A DNA stretch of 64,000 nucleotides from Pseudomonas pisciculturae (GCF_015461805.1 NZ_JACVZE010000005.1:519209-583208); one strand, 5' to 3'; positions 53,813-63,850 are shown, counted from the first letter of the stretch. The notes: generated by a model from the sequence alone, not told the origin. Made by a program: numbers and translations.

Positions 53813-54324
53813 GGCCGTTGGCTGTCCAGCAGGATGCATTGCGCACCGGCCTTGATGATGTAGCGCTTGACCGTGGTGATGCTGGCGCCCAGGCGCTCGG
53901 CAATCTCGCCGTGGCTGAGGCCGTCGAGCTGCGACCACAGGAACGCCTGGCGCACCGGCAGGGCCAGGCGACTGAGGGCTTCATCAAGGGCGGTGAGGGT
54001 TTCGAGCAGGATCCACTGGGTTTCGGCGCTGGGGGCTGACTCTTCAGGTAGCAGGGCCAGGGCCTGCAGGTAGGCTTTTTCCAGCTTTTGCCGACGGTAG
54101 TGGTTGGACAATACGCTCTGCGCCACCTTCGCCAAAAAACTGCGGGGCGCCTGCACTTCAATCGGTTGGTTCTTGACCAGCAGGCGCAGAAAGGTGTCTT
54201 GGGCCAGGTCGGCGGCGCTCTGCGAGCAGTTCAAGCGACGCCATAGCCATTGCTGCAACCAGCGGTGTTGCTGCTGGTACAGGGTGGCCAGATCAGTGGG
54301 GCTTACCGTTGGAGTCGAAGACAT
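53809..54324 (-). CDS. FecI-like ECF sigma factor
   Basis: 171 residues with sigma region 2 (DLAQDTFLRLLVKN, RSFLAKVAQSVLSNHYRRQ) and region 4 (LPVRQAFLWSQLDGLSHGEIAERLGAS). Should activate the receptor gene that follows its anti-sigma gene. Preceded by a strong Fur-box-like palindrome, so made when iron is low. Confidence 0.92.
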   Translation of the reverse strand: MSSTPTVSPTDLATLYQQQHRWLQQWLWRRLNCSQSAADLAQDTFLRLLVKNQPIEVQAPRSFLAKVAQSVLSNHYRRQKLEKAYLQALALLPEESAPSAETQWILLETLTALDEALSRLALPVRQAFLWSQLDGLSHGEIAERLGASITTVKRYIIKAGAQCILLDSQRP

Positions 54325-54353
54325 GGAAGGCGCGCGCGGGCAATGAAGCGTAA

Positions 54354-54370
54354 ATGATAACGCTTATCAT
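54354..54370 (-). promoter_or_regulatory. Fur box upstream of the second ECF sigma gene
   Basis: ATGATAA-CGC-TTATCAT, a perfect 7-bp palindrome of the classical Fur-box type, 30 bp upstream of the sigma gene start. A minus-strand pair TTGCAG / TATGAT with 18-nt spacing overlaps it. Confidence 0.75.
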
Positions 54371-54436
54371 ATGGCGCATCAGGCTGATGCTGCAAGTTTG
54401 TGCTGCAGGAGCCGGCTGGCCGGCTCCTGGCGAGGG

Positions 54437-55012
54437 TCAGTCGTCGAGTTGTTGTGGCGCTGGCTTGCTGCCCGGTTTAACCGGTTTGGCGCCTTTGGCC
54501 GGCGCGGGGGCAACGGGCTCGGGCTCTGCGGCAGCGGCCGCTTCTTTTTCAGCCATCGGCATCTGGTCGATGGTACTGAAGAACTCTTTCAAGTCGAGGG
54601 TATCCGGTGGCACGGTCTTCTCGAGTTTCTTCTCACCGTCCTTGCCCACCAGAATCACTTTGGTGCCGCTGCCAGCGCCGAGCTTGAGGGCACGGATCAG
54701 GGCGTTGGTTTCAGGCGGTGTGAGTTTTTTGTTGTCTTTTGCTTCCTTGGCGAACTTATCCCCTTCGGCACCGATGCTGCCGAACTTCACGGTGTAGAAC
54801 ACCATGTTGCGTTGTTCGAACGCCTGCTTGTTGGCAGGTTCGTCCAATTGCTTTTGGAGGGTCGCCAAGGTGGAGTTACCGGAATCAAGCTCCACCACCA
54901 CCAGCGGACGGGCCTTACCCAGATCCTGCTTGAGCGGGTTGATATCATCCGCGGCCAACAGCGGCCCCGTAAAAGCCATCAAGGTAGCCAGGGTCAGCGA
55001 CCGGATGAGCAT
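54437..55012 (-). CDS. DUF4174-domain periplasmic protein
   Basis: 191 residues with a cleavable signal peptide (LIRSLTLATLMAFTGPLLA) and a thioredoxin-fold-like middle (PLVVVELDSGNSTLATLQKQL, TKVILVGKDGEKKLEKTVPPDTLDLKEFF), the DUF4174 pattern. The tail is Ala/Pro/Lys-rich and flexible. AAGGAGG precedes the ATG 55012; the longer frame to 55075 is not supported. Function unknown; no link to its neighbours is obvious. Confidence 0.8.
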   Translation of the reverse strand: MLIRSLTLATLMAFTGPLLAADDINPLKQDLGKARPLVVVELDSGNSTLATLQKQLDEPANKQAFEQRNMVFYTVKFGSIGAEGDKFAKEAKDNKKLTPPETNALIRALKLGAGSGTKVILVGKDGEKKLEKTVPPDTLDLKEFFSTIDQMPMAEKEAAAAAEPEPVAPAPAKGAKPVKPGSKPAPQQLDD

Positions 55013-55177
55013 GCGCACCTCCTTTGAATTCCATGCAGGGTTCTTGAGTTTCATGTCTGCGACAGTCAAATTCAAGGATGATTCCTACAGCACTTCAAGA
55101 AAGCGTAGGCCAGGACGCCCGCTACGCAAGGGGTTGAGTGGGGTTGGCGGTGATTGTTTCCACAGATTGCGGAAACA

Positions 55178-55810
55178 TCATGAGACCTTCCACTCGGGCC
55201 AATGCCGAGCAAATACGGGGGCCACAATGGGGTCGGCATCCACCTGTGCCAGGCTTTGTGCAAAGCCCGGCGCCAAGCCATTCAAGGCCTCGCGCGCCTC
55301 GTCCCAGCGCGACACCGCCGCGGCCATGAGCCCCAATGCATTGGGCACACCGTTGGGGGCAAACAACTGCTCGGCGAACTGGTCGGCGAACACGACCCAG
55401 GCCTGGTGCAGGTAGCGCCGGGTGCCGGTGACCAATTGCGCCTGCACGGTTTCATTGACGTTGCCCAGCCAGCGTTGCGGGTAGTCGATGATGCCGATGG
55501 CTGAGTAGCAGTTGGCAGCGATGTACACCAGGCCACGGATGATCTGCGCACGGTTGCCGGCCAGCAGGTCGGCATTGGGAAATTCAAGGCCGAGGTGGAT
55601 GAGGATCGCGCTGCTTTCGGTCAGCACCTGGCCATCGGGGGTGACCAGGGTGGGCACCTGCTTGAGCGGGTTGATACGCGCCAGTTCGTCACTGCCCTCA
55701 CCCTCGGCCCAAGAGGCCGCATCGATTCGGCGCCAAGGTACGCCGCACCGCTGCAACGCGATTTCGATCATGCAGGAGCCGGATTCGTCGATACCGTAGA
55801 GCGTGTACAT
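55178..55810 (-). CDS. Glutathione S-transferase
   Basis: 210 residues. Thioredoxin-like N-terminal domain (residues 1-80; MYTLYGIDESGSCMIEIAL, RINPLKQVPTLVTPDGQVLTESSAIL) and helical C-terminal domain. The N-terminal SGSC is the likely catalytic Ser/Cys region. GGAGG precedes the ATG. Substrate unknown; probably detoxification. It starts 24 bp downstream of the polB stop. Confidence 0.88.
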   Translation of the reverse strand: MYTLYGIDESGSCMIEIALQRCGVPWRRIDAASWAEGEGSDELARINPLKQVPTLVTPDGQVLTESSAILIHLGLEFPNADLLAGNRAQIIRGLVYIAANCYSAIGIIDYPQRWLGNVNETVQAQLVTGTRRYLHQAWVVFADQFAEQLFAPNGVPNALGLMAAAVSRWDEAREALNGLAPGFAQSLAQVDADPIVAPVFARHWPEWKVS

Positions 55811-55834
55811 GGGGCTTTCCTCCGTTGGCCGTAT

Positions 55835-58192
55835 TTAAAACAAACCCATCTGCCCGCCCACCAGGGTGCCGAAGTCGTCATCCACGAACGGCAGGATCGC
55901 ATCGGCCACCGGTTGCAATTGGCGGGTGACGTAATGATCGTAGTCGATGGGCGCTTTGCGCACTTCCAGAGGCTCGGGGCCGTTGACGCTCATCACGTAG
56001 CTGATCCAACCACCGCGCTGGTATTGGCGCGGGCGGCCGAGGCGGTCGTTGTAGTCATCGGCCAGGCGCGCGGCGCGCACGTGGGGTGGCACGTTGCGCT
56101 CGTAGTCGTCCAGACGACGGCGCAGGCGTTTACGGTAGATCAGCAATTCGTCGAATTCGCCGCTCAGGGTGCGGCGCACGTAGTCGCGAATATAGTCTTG
56201 GTGCGGCTGGCGATGGAAGATGCGCTGGTACAGCTCCTGCTGGAAGCGGCGGGCCAGGGGCGACCAGTCGCTGCGTACGGTTTCGAGGCCTTTGTAGACC
56301 ATTTCTTCGCTGCCATCGCTGCGCGTGACCAAGCCGGCGTAGCGCTTTTTACTGCCCTCCTCTGCGCCGCGAATAGTGGGCATCAGGAAACGGCTGAAGT
56401 GGGTTTCGTATTGCAACTCAAGGGCACTTTGCAGGCCAAATTCGCTGCGCAAGTGCTCGCGCCACCAGTCGTTGACATGCTGCACCAGGGCGCGGCCAAT
56501 GCGGCTGGCGTCCTCCTGGGAGTGGGCGCCGCCGAGCCAGACGAAGGTAGAGTCAGTGTCGCCGTAGATCACCTCAAAGCCCTTGGCCTCAACCAGTTCG
56601 CGGGTCTGGCGCATAATCTGGTGGCCACGCATGGTGATGGACGACGCCAGGCGCGTATCGAAGAAACGGCAACCACTGGAACCGAGCACGCCGTAAAAGG
56701 CGTTCATGATGATTTTCAACGCTTGTGACAACGGCGCGTTGTGTTCGCGCTTGGCCTCTTCACGGCCTTCAGAAACCCGCTCGACGATGGCCGGCAAGCA
56801 ATGCCGGGTGCGGGAAAACCGTGCGCCGCGAAAGCCTTCCACCGAGTCGCTGTCGTCGGGGTATTTGAGACCTTCGATCAGGCCCACCGGGTCGATGAGA
56901 AAGCTGCGGATGATCGACGGGTAAAGGCTTTTGTAATCGAGCACCAGCACCGATTCGTAGAGGCCGGGGCGTGAGTCCATGACGAAACCGCCGGGGCTGG
57001 CCTGGGGCGGTTTGTCTCCCAGGTTGGGCGCGACGAAGCCTTGGCGGTGCATCAGCGGCATGTACAGGTGGGTAAAGGCCGCAACGGAGCCCCCGTTGCG
57101 ATCCGCCGGCAGCCCGGTGACGCTGGCCCGCTCCAACAAGAATTTGAGCAGTTCGGTCTTGGCGAAGATGCGCGTGACCAGCTCGCAGTCCTTGAGGTTG
57201 TAGCGCGCCAGAGCGGGCTTGTCCTCGGCGAACATGCGGTTGATTTCGTCCATGCGCTGGTACGGCGTGGAGATGTCCTTGCCCTCACCCAGCAGCGTTT
57301 GTGCGACGTTTTCCAGGCTGAAGGATTCGAAACTCCAGGTGGCCGAGCGCAGGGCTTCGATGCCGTCGATGATCAACCGCCCCGCCGCAGCCGCAAAGTA
57401 GTGGCTGCGGCTGCCATGTTCGCGCCAGGCCATGGGCTCGGCGCCACGGCCAAGCAGCAGCGGCACGCTGAGGCGTTGGGCGTGTTCGTGGAGTACGCGC
57501 AGGTCGAACTGCACCAGGTTCCAGCCGATGATCGCGTCGGGGTCGAAGGTAGCGACCCATTGGTTGAGGCGTTCGAGTAACTGGGCGCGGGTGTCGCAGT
57601 AGTCGAGTTTGAAGTCAACTGCGTCGGTTTTGTTGGGCGGGCCGAGCATGTACACCTGGCGCTCGCCACAGCCTTCGAGGGCGATGGAATACAGGTCGCC
57701 CTGGGCGGTGGTCTCGATATCGAGGGACACCAGTTTCAGCGGCGGCCGATACTCGGGCGCGGGTTTCATCTGCGCCTCTGTCAGCGTGCCGTCAGCACAC
57801 GGCGTGCCGCCAAACCACACGGGCGCGGTGATGAAGCGCTCCATCATGTAGCGCTCAGGCGGGCGCACATCGCCTTCGTAGACATCGACACCGGCGGCGC
57901 GCAGGCGTTTTTCCACGTCCATCAATTGGCGGTGCTGGCGGGTGTAAAGACCGAGGACCGGGCGGTGATGAAAGTCGCACAACTGCAACGGGCGCAACTC
58001 GATCTCGCGCTCGCCCTTGAGCAGCCAGTCCAGCGGCTTGCGGTGGGCCTCGGGGATAAACACCACAGAGGTCTGCATGGGAAGGCGGATAAACCTGGGG
58101 CCAGCATCGGTCGCCAGCCAGAAGCTGACCTCCGTGCCCTGCGGCGTGTCACGCCAATGCCGGGTCAGGACAAAACCCTGCTGTAAATCCAC
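55835..58192 (-). CDS. polB: DNA polymerase II
   Basis: 785 residues, family B polymerase. The 3'-5' exonuclease motif is LVSLDIETTAQGD, with WNLVQFDLRVL as a second exonuclease motif; polymerase motif A is VLDYKSLYPSIIRSF, motif B is KIIMNAFYGVLGSSG and motif C is VIYGDTDSTFVWLG. It matches E. coli Pol II in order and size and acts in translesion/repair synthesis. Start is a GTG at 58192. An SOS (LexA) box was not identified by eye. Confidence 0.95.
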   Translation of the reverse strand: MDLQQGFVLTRHWRDTPQGTEVSFWLATDAGPRFIRLPMQTSVVFIPEAHRKPLDWLLKGEREIELRPLQLCDFHHRPVLGLYTRQHRQLMDVEKRLRAAGVDVYEGDVRPPERYMMERFITAPVWFGGTPCADGTLTEAQMKPAPEYRPPLKLVSLDIETTAQGDLYSIALEGCGERQVYMLGPPNKTDAVDFKLDYCDTRAQLLERLNQWVATFDPDAIIGWNLVQFDLRVLHEHAQRLSVPLLLGRGAEPMAWREHGSRSHYFAAAAGRLIIDGIEALRSATWSFESFSLENVAQTLLGEGKDISTPYQRMDEINRMFAEDKPALARYNLKDCELVTRIFAKTELLKFLLERASVTGLPADRNGGSVAAFTHLYMPLMHRQGFVAPNLGDKPPQASPGGFVMDSRPGLYESVLVLDYKSLYPSIIRSFLIDPVGLIEGLKYPDDSDSVEGFRGARFSRTRHCLPAIVERVSEGREEAKREHNAPLSQALKIIMNAFYGVLGSSGCRFFDTRLASSITMRGHQIMRQTRELVEAKGFEVIYGDTDSTFVWLGGAHSQEDASRIGRALVQHVNDWWREHLRSEFGLQSALELQYETHFSRFLMPTIRGAEEGSKKRYAGLVTRSDGSEEMVYKGLETVRSDWSPLARRFQQELYQRIFHRQPHQDYIRDYVRRTLSGEFDELLIYRKRLRRRLDDYERNVPPHVRAARLADDYNDRLGRPRQYQRGGWISYVMSVNGPEPLEVRKAPIDYDHYVTRQLQPVADAILPFVDDDFGTLVGGQMGLF

Positions 58193-58284
58193 CGTACCGC
58201 ACCTCAGGAATCGCTTTCAGGGCGTGATTCTACTCGGCTATGTGCGCCGGCAGACCGAACAAGTAAATATTTGTTGCGCTGCGC

Positions 58285-58304
58285 TAATAACAATCACTAT
58301 CATT
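58285..58304 (+). promoter_or_regulatory. Fur-box-like site upstream of the third TonB receptor
   Basis: TAATAACAATCACTATCATT fits the Fur-box style of repeated NAT triplets. A possible TTGCGC / TATCAT promoter (18-nt spacer) overlaps it. It lies ~85 bp before the receptor ATG. Confidence 0.55.
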
Positions 58305-58390
58305 CGCGCCGGAGTCGTATCCGCGCAGTGAGGACGCGCAACGTTTGTTGCCCTTTTCCTCACATTGACGGTTCGCCGTCAGGATCGACC

Positions 58391-60628
58391 ATGCCCGCCC
58401 GTACGCCATTCGCTGTGCCGTTTCGTCCGACCTTGCTCGCCCTTTGCTGCTCCCTGAGCCTCACCGCTCACGCCGCAACCCCAGCCACCCCGCAGGATGC
58501 GAACAACAGTCAGGACGGCAACACGCTGGAATTGGGCGCCACCAACATCAACGCTGAGGCCCCCGCGCCAAGCGCCCTGCCCCCCGCGTATGCCGGCGGC
58601 CAAGTGGCACGCGGCGGTCAAATGGGTGTGCTGGGTAACCAGGACATCATGGATGTGCCGTTCAGCATGTCGTCCTATACCGAACAGTTGATTCGTGATC
58701 AGCAGGCTGAGACCGTTGGCGATGTGCTGCTCAATGACTCGTCGGTGCGTCAGGCATCGGGGTATGCCAACCAGGCGCAGACCTTCATGATCCGCGGCCT
58801 GCCGCTCAATGGCGACGATATTTCCTATAACGGTTTGTACGGCATCCTGCCGCGTCAGATTATTTCGACTGACGCGTTGGAGCGCGTTGAAGTGTTCAAG
58901 GGGCCGAATGCCTTTATCAACGGCGTAAGCCCCACCGGCTCGGGGATAGGCGGCGCCGTCAACCTGCAACCCAAGCGCGCCGATGATGTGCCGCTGCGAC
59001 GTTTGAGCACCGACATCAGCAGCGACGGCCGGGTGGGCGAACATTTGGACATTGGCCAGCGCTTCGGCGAAGACAATCGATTTGGCGCACGGGTCAACCT
59101 GTCCCAGCGCGAAGGCGATACTGGCATTGATGATGAAAGCCAGCGCTCGAAGCTCTTTGCGGTCGGCCTGGACTATCGCGGTGATGCGTTGCGTTTGTCC
59201 GGTGACTTTGTGTATCAGAAACAGCGGATCAATGGTGGGCGCAACTCGGTCTTCACGGGCACTGCAACCCATATCCCGGATGCACCTTCAGCAGACACCA
59301 ACTACGCACCGAGCTGGAGCAGCACCAACCTTGAAGACACCTTGGGCATGCTGCGCGCCGAGTACGATCTGAACGATGACTGGACGGCATACGCGGCCGC
59401 CGGGGCCAAGCACAGTCGCGAAATGGGGCGCTATTCGTCGGTGACGCTGACCGACAACCTTGGCAATGCCACCGCCAGCGGCTCGACCATTGCACATGAA
59501 GAAGACAACAGCAGCGTGATGAGCGGCCTGAACGGCAAGTTTCAGACTGGTCCAGTCAGCCATCGCCTGAACTTTGGCCTGGCCGGGATTTGGACTCAGA
59601 CGCGCAACGCCTACGTGTTCGCCAGCGGTACAACGGCAACCAATCTCTATGACCCTGTGACGGGTGCTCCACCAGCCCTGAACAACCCACGCAATACGCC
59701 GGGCACCGATTTCAACGACCCTAAGATTACTGACAAGACCTTCGTGCGTAGTGCGGCCGTTTCCGACACGCTTGGTTTCTTCGACGATCGTCTATTGGTG
59801 ACGCTCGGCGCACGCCGCCAGCAGATGGTGGTACAGGGTTACAGCTACTCGAGTGGCACACGCACAGCCAACTACGACGAGTCGATCACCACGCCGGTCT
59901 ACGGCATCGTGTTCAAGCCGTGGGAACATGTGTCGGTGTATGCCAACCGCATCGAAGGTTTGGCCCAGGGGCCGACGTCGCCGCTCACATTGGGCACCCG
60001 AACGATCGTCGGCGGAGGTCAAGCCTATGCTCCGGCCCGCTCCAAGCAGATCGAAGCAGGTGTCAAGGTCGATATGGGTAGCTACGGCGCAACGCTGGGT
60101 GTTTATCGTATCGAACAGCCTGGTGCCGGTTACTCCGAAGTGGTCGATGCTGACACGGCGCGTTACGTGCGCGAAGGCCTGCAAATCAACAAGGGCGTCG
60201 AGCTCAACGTGTTCGGCGAACCCGTCAGCGGCCTGCGTTTGCTCGGCGGTGTGACGGTGATGAAGACAGAACTCAAGGACACGCAAAACGGCGCCAACGA
60301 CGGAAACCGGGCCATTGGCGTTCCCTCCTTCCAACTCAATGCCGGGGTTGATTGGGATGTACCGGGCGTGCAAGGCGTGAGCCTCAATGGGCGCATGCTG
60401 CGCACGGGTGGCCAATACGCCGACGCGGCCAATAACCTGAGCTTGCCGGCGTGGAATCGCTTCGATGTGGGCGCGCGCTACAACTTCAAGGTTGCGCAGC
60501 GTGATGTCACGCTGGGCGCTACCGTTGAGAACGTCGCCAACGCGAAGTATTGGGAATCGGCCCAGGGTGGTTACCTGAGTCAGGGTGACCCGCGTGTGGC
60601 CAAGTTGTCCGCGTCAGTGGATTTCTAG
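58391..60628 (+). CDS. TonB-dependent siderophore receptor without STN domain
   Basis: 745 residues. Signal peptide ending AHA, then no STN domain, so it transports without surface signalling. Plug with DVPFSMSSYTEQLI, TFMIRGLPLNGDDI and VEVFKGPNAFINGVSPTGSGIGGAVNLQPKRA; barrel ending SASVDF. It resembles the FhuE/FcuA-type receptors; ligand unknown. AGGA precedes the ATG at 58391 after a Fur-box-like site. A REPIN hairpin follows its stop. Confidence 0.88.
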   Translation: MPARTPFAVPFRPTLLALCCSLSLTAHAATPATPQDANNSQDGNTLELGATNINAEAPAPSALPPAYAGGQVARGGQMGVLGNQDIMDVPFSMSSYTEQLIRDQQAETVGDVLLNDSSVRQASGYANQAQTFMIRGLPLNGDDISYNGLYGILPRQIISTDALERVEVFKGPNAFINGVSPTGSGIGGAVNLQPKRADDVPLRRLSTDISSDGRVGEHLDIGQRFGEDNRFGARVNLSQREGDTGIDDESQRSKLFAVGLDYRGDALRLSGDFVYQKQRINGGRNSVFTGTATHIPDAPSADTNYAPSWSSTNLEDTLGMLRAEYDLNDDWTAYAAAGAKHSREMGRYSSVTLTDNLGNATASGSTIAHEEDNSSVMSGLNGKFQTGPVSHRLNFGLAGIWTQTRNAYVFASGTTATNLYDPVTGAPPALNNPRNTPGTDFNDPKITDKTFVRSAAVSDTLGFFDDRLLVTLGARRQQMVVQGYSYSSGTRTANYDESITTPVYGIVFKPWEHVSVYANRIEGLAQGPTSPLTLGTRTIVGGGQAYAPARSKQIEAGVKVDMGSYGATLGVYRIEQPGAGYSEVVDADTARYVREGLQINKGVELNVFGEPVSGLRLLGGVTVMKTELKDTQNGANDGNRAIGVPSFQLNAGVDWDVPGVQGVSLNGRMLRTGGQYADAANNLSLPAWNRFDVGARYNFKVAQRDVTLGATVENVANAKYWESAQGGYLSQGDPRVAKLSASVDF

Positions 60629-60634
60629 TTTGTA

Positions 60635-60760
60635 GTGAGCGGGCTTGCCCCGCGCTGGGTGGCGAAGCCGCCCTAAAACCAGGCGCCGCGGTCTTTCTGA
60701 AACACCGCGGCAGCCTTATTGGGGCGGCTTCGCCACCCAGCGCGGGGCAAGCTCGCTCAC
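60635..60760. repeat. REPIN with long arms
   Basis: Arms of 38 bp (60635-60672 and 60723-60760) differ at one position; a nested CCGCGGT/ACCGCGG stem lies between. It is a different REP family from the array at 49.8 kb. It can form a strong hairpin terminating both convergent genes, and its right arm is the end of the SRPBCC coding sequence. Confidence 0.9.
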
Positions 60761-61219
60761 CACATGGTTGTTCAGGTAGTTCTCGATATTGCCCATCTGC
60801 TCATCCCAACCTCGGGAATTCATCTTGAAGGCCTTCTGCCGGCGTGCCTCGGGCACCGTGTCAAAGCCTGATTCGACCACCCGCAGCAGAATGCCCGGGG
60901 CGCGGTCCTCAAGGGTGAATTCCACCAGGGTCGGGGTCTCTTGGTCGTAATCAACGCCCTGCTCTACCGCAAAGGGGTGCCACCAGAATGAGAACAGCGT
61001 CTGCGGCAGGATACGTTCGATCTTGGCCTTCCAGATCACATGCTCGTAACCCGGATAAGTGATGGGTGCTTCGAGGGTTTGCCCCGCATTAAAGGTTTTG
61101 CCCTTGAGGGCGATGCCGAACCAGTCGCCGAATTGCTCGGCGTTGGTCAGTGCTTCCCATACCTGTTTACGTGAAGCGTTGAGCAAGACTTTTCGTTCGA
61201 TGCGATCCAATACGTGCAT
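60716..61219 (-). CDS. SRPBCC (AHSA1-like) domain protein
   Basis: 167 residues, AHSA1/START-like fold: DRIERKVLLNASRKQVWEALT, FGDWFGIALKG, and FTLEDRAPGILLRVVESGF. Such proteins bind hydrophobic ligands or act in polyketide/stress pathways. The final ~12 residues (SELAPRWVAKPP) are encoded by the REPIN right arm and are not expected in relatives. Confidence 0.85.
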   Translation of the reverse strand: MHVLDRIERKVLLNASRKQVWEALTNAEQFGDWFGIALKGKTFNAGQTLEAPITYPGYEHVIWKAKIERILPQTLFSFWWHPFAVEQGVDYDQETPTLVEFTLEDRAPGILLRVVESGFDTVPEARRQKAFKMNSRGWDEQMGNIENYLNNHVVSELAPRWVAKPPQ

Positions 61220-61357
61220 AAGTCACCTCCTGCATTGACAGTAGGCGACATCGAACAATGCGCAACCTTTTGGGCTGCGCATTGGTGTTGCGATTTACTT
61301 CAGAGTGACAGGATGCGCGAATGGTAGATTGTCTCCCTCCCCCTGAGGTGAAGCACC

Positions 61358-61759
61358 ATGACTCAACCGCTACATGGAAGTTGTTTCTGCAAGGCCGTGC
61401 AGTACCAGCTGGACAGTCTGGATATGCCCATCAGCCACTGCCATTGCCAAAGCTGTCGCAAGGTTCACGCAGCGCCGTTCGTTTCGACGGCGGGCGTCAT
61501 GCGCGAACACTTTCGTTGGACCCAAGGCGAGGCACTGTTATCGTCGTATGAATCTTCGCCGGGTAAATTCAGGCATTTCTGCTCACGCTGCGGCTCCCAT
61601 CTGATGGCCGAGCGTGGGCATCAGCCCCATGTGATTGTGCGAGTGGCGACGCTGGATGATGATCCGGGCGTCAGGCCTACCTCGCACATCTGGACAGCCC
61701 ACGATGTGCCCTGGCTTGCCTATGGCGACTTAGAGACATGGGACGAGTGGAAGCTTTGA
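61358..61759 (+). CDS. GFA-family protein (CENP-V/GFA zinc fold)
   Basis: 133 residues. Zinc ligands appear in GSCFCKAVQYQL, HCHCQSCRK and FCSRCGSHL, the pattern of glutathione-dependent formaldehyde-activating-like proteins. Biochemical role uncertain. Ends one base before the convergent PBP2 stop. Confidence 0.88.
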   Translation: MTQPLHGSCFCKAVQYQLDSLDMPISHCHCQSCRKVHAAPFVSTAGVMREHFRWTQGEALLSSYESSPGKFRHFCSRCGSHLMAERGHQPHVIVRVATLDDDPGVRPTSHIWTAHDVPWLAYGDLETWDEWKL

Positions 61760-61760
61760 G

Positions 61761-63653
61761 TTAAACCTTTGGATCTCCGGGCGCTTTGACGGGCGTCGCA
61801 TACTGCGGCTTCAGGTGACCTTCCTGGTCGAGCAGCCAAGCGTCCATGATTTGCCGCACTACCGGGCCTGCTACGCGCCCTCCGGCCTCACCGTTTTCGA
61901 TCATTACCGAGATCACGATTTTCGGGTGTTCCGCGGGCGCGAAGCCGACGAACAAGGCGTTATCGCGATGGCGCTCCAACGTCTTGTTACGGTTATAGCG
62001 CTCGCCTTGTTTGATCGCGACAACCTGCGCCGTACCGCTCTTGCCGGCAATGCGGTACTGCGCGCCCTGCGCAGCGGCACGGGCGATGCCACGTGGGTCG
62101 TGCATCACCAATTGCATACCATGGTTGACCTGCTCCCAGTCGCGTTGGTCTTTAAGGACAACATTGGGCATCGGGTTTTCGTCTGTCGGTGGCACGCCGT
62201 TGATGGTCTTGGCCAGGTGCGGTCGGTTCCACACACCTTTGTTGGCGATCAGCGCAGTGGCCTGGGCCAGTTGCAACGGCGTGACCTGCATGTAGCCCTG
62301 GCCGATACCCAGGATCACGGTTTCGCCGGGGAACCAGGGTTGACGTCGGGTGGCGCGCTTCCAGGCCTGGGATGGCATCAGGCCGGCAGACTCTTCAAAC
62401 ATGTCCAAGGAGACTTTCTGGCCGAGGCCGAACTCGGCGAGATAGTCGTGCAGGCGGTCGATGCCCAGTTTGTGGGCTAAATCGTAAAAGTAGGTGTCGT
62501 TGGAGCGCATGATGGCTGCGTCCATGTCTACCCAGCCGTCGCCGCTGTGGTTCCAATTGCGGTATTTATGATCAAAGTCGGGCAGTTGGTAGTAACCAGG
62601 GTCGAACACGCGGGTTTGAGCGGTGACGACACCGCTGTCGAGGCCGGCGATGGCCACCTCGGGCTTGATGGTTGAGCCTGGCGCGTAGAGGCCTCTGAGG
62701 ACACGGTTGAACAGAGGCCGGTCGATGGAATCGTGCAGCGCGGCGTATTCCTTGAAGCTGATACCTGTGACGAAGAGGTTGGGGTCAAAACTCGGCTTGC
62801 TGACCATGGCCAATACTTCACCGGTTTGTGGATCGAGGGCCACGACCGAACCACGGCGGTCGCCGAGGGCTTCTTCGGCCGCTTCCTGAAGGTGGACGTC
62901 GAGGCTTAGCACGATGTTTTTGCCGGGGACCGGATCAGTGTGCTTGAGCACCCGCAATACGCGACCCTGGGCGTTGGTCTCGACCTCTTCGTAGCCGACG
63001 TGGCCGTGGAGCTCGGATTCGTAAAAACGCTCGATACCGGTCTTGCCGATGGATTGCGTGCCGCGATACTCCACTGAATCGAGGGCCTTGGACTCTTTTT
63101 CGTTGATCCGCCCCACGTAGCCAATGGAATGGGCAAAGTGTGCGCCTAACGGGTAGTGCCGCACGAATTGTGGCTCTACGTCGACCCCCGGCAGGCGGAA
63201 CTCGTTGACGGCCAGCAGGGCGATCTGTTCTTCGGTCAGTTCGTAAAACAGAGTCACCGGGACGAAGGGATGGCGGGCTTGCTTTAGCGCCTTGTCGAAC
63301 ACTGCTCGGTCTTCGGCTGGCAGGTGCAGCAAACTGACGATGGCGTCCAGTTCACCGTTGAGGTCACTGGTACGTTCGCGGGTGATGGTCAGGTTGTAGC
63401 TGGGACGGTTGTCAGCCAGCACCACGCCGTTGCGGTCATAAATCAACCCGCGCGTCGGTGTGATCGGCAACACATGCACGCGGTTGTTTTCGGAAATCGT
63501 AGAGTGATAATCGAACTGTACTACCTGCAGGAAGTACATACGGCCTACCAACGCGCAGGTAATGCCGATCACCAGCAGTGCACAGGCGAGCAGGCGCTTA
63601 TTGACCAGGCGGTTTTCTTTTTCGTGATCCTTGATGGGTATAGCTTCTGGCAT
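61761..63653 (-). CDS. mrdA: Penicillin-binding protein 2
   Basis: 630 residues. Single N-terminal transmembrane helix (residues ~20-40), dimerisation domain, and transpeptidase domain with active-site Ser327 in APGSTIKPEVA, SxN in RSNDTYFYDLAHKLG, and KSGTAQ. Family member that cross-links peptidoglycan during elongation. The usual mrdA lies beside rodA; here the neighbours are GFA and an rRNA operon, so this may be a second PBP2 copy. ATG 63653 is used; upstream ribosome signal is weak. Confidence 0.9.
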   Translation of the reverse strand: MPEAIPIKDHEKENRLVNKRLLACALLVIGITCALVGRMYFLQVVQFDYHSTISENNRVHVLPITPTRGLIYDRNGVVLADNRPSYNLTITRERTSDLNGELDAIVSLLHLPAEDRAVFDKALKQARHPFVPVTLFYELTEEQIALLAVNEFRLPGVDVEPQFVRHYPLGAHFAHSIGYVGRINEKESKALDSVEYRGTQSIGKTGIERFYESELHGHVGYEEVETNAQGRVLRVLKHTDPVPGKNIVLSLDVHLQEAAEEALGDRRGSVVALDPQTGEVLAMVSKPSFDPNLFVTGISFKEYAALHDSIDRPLFNRVLRGLYAPGSTIKPEVAIAGLDSGVVTAQTRVFDPGYYQLPDFDHKYRNWNHSGDGWVDMDAAIMRSNDTYFYDLAHKLGIDRLHDYLAEFGLGQKVSLDMFEESAGLMPSQAWKRATRRQPWFPGETVILGIGQGYMQVTPLQLAQATALIANKGVWNRPHLAKTINGVPPTDENPMPNVVLKDQRDWEQVNHGMQLVMHDPRGIARAAAQGAQYRIAGKSGTAQVVAIKQGERYNRNKTLERHRDNALFVGFAPAEHPKIVISVMIENGEAGGRVAGPVVRQIMDAWLLDQEGHLKPQYATPVKAPGDPKV

Positions 63654-63850
63654 TTCTACAGCATCTCGTTGATGAAGGTCGACGCCGCATCCTGCGGAAG
63701 AAAGATCAGTCCTTGTGAAAATGTGCTGCACCATACCAAAAATGCAGAAACACTTTGCATTGATTTCCTCAACGGCATGCTGTTGGTCAGTAGGGAACGG
63801 GTTTTTACTGCCGTGCGACAGCTAACGGCACTTTTCGACCGCCCAAAACA

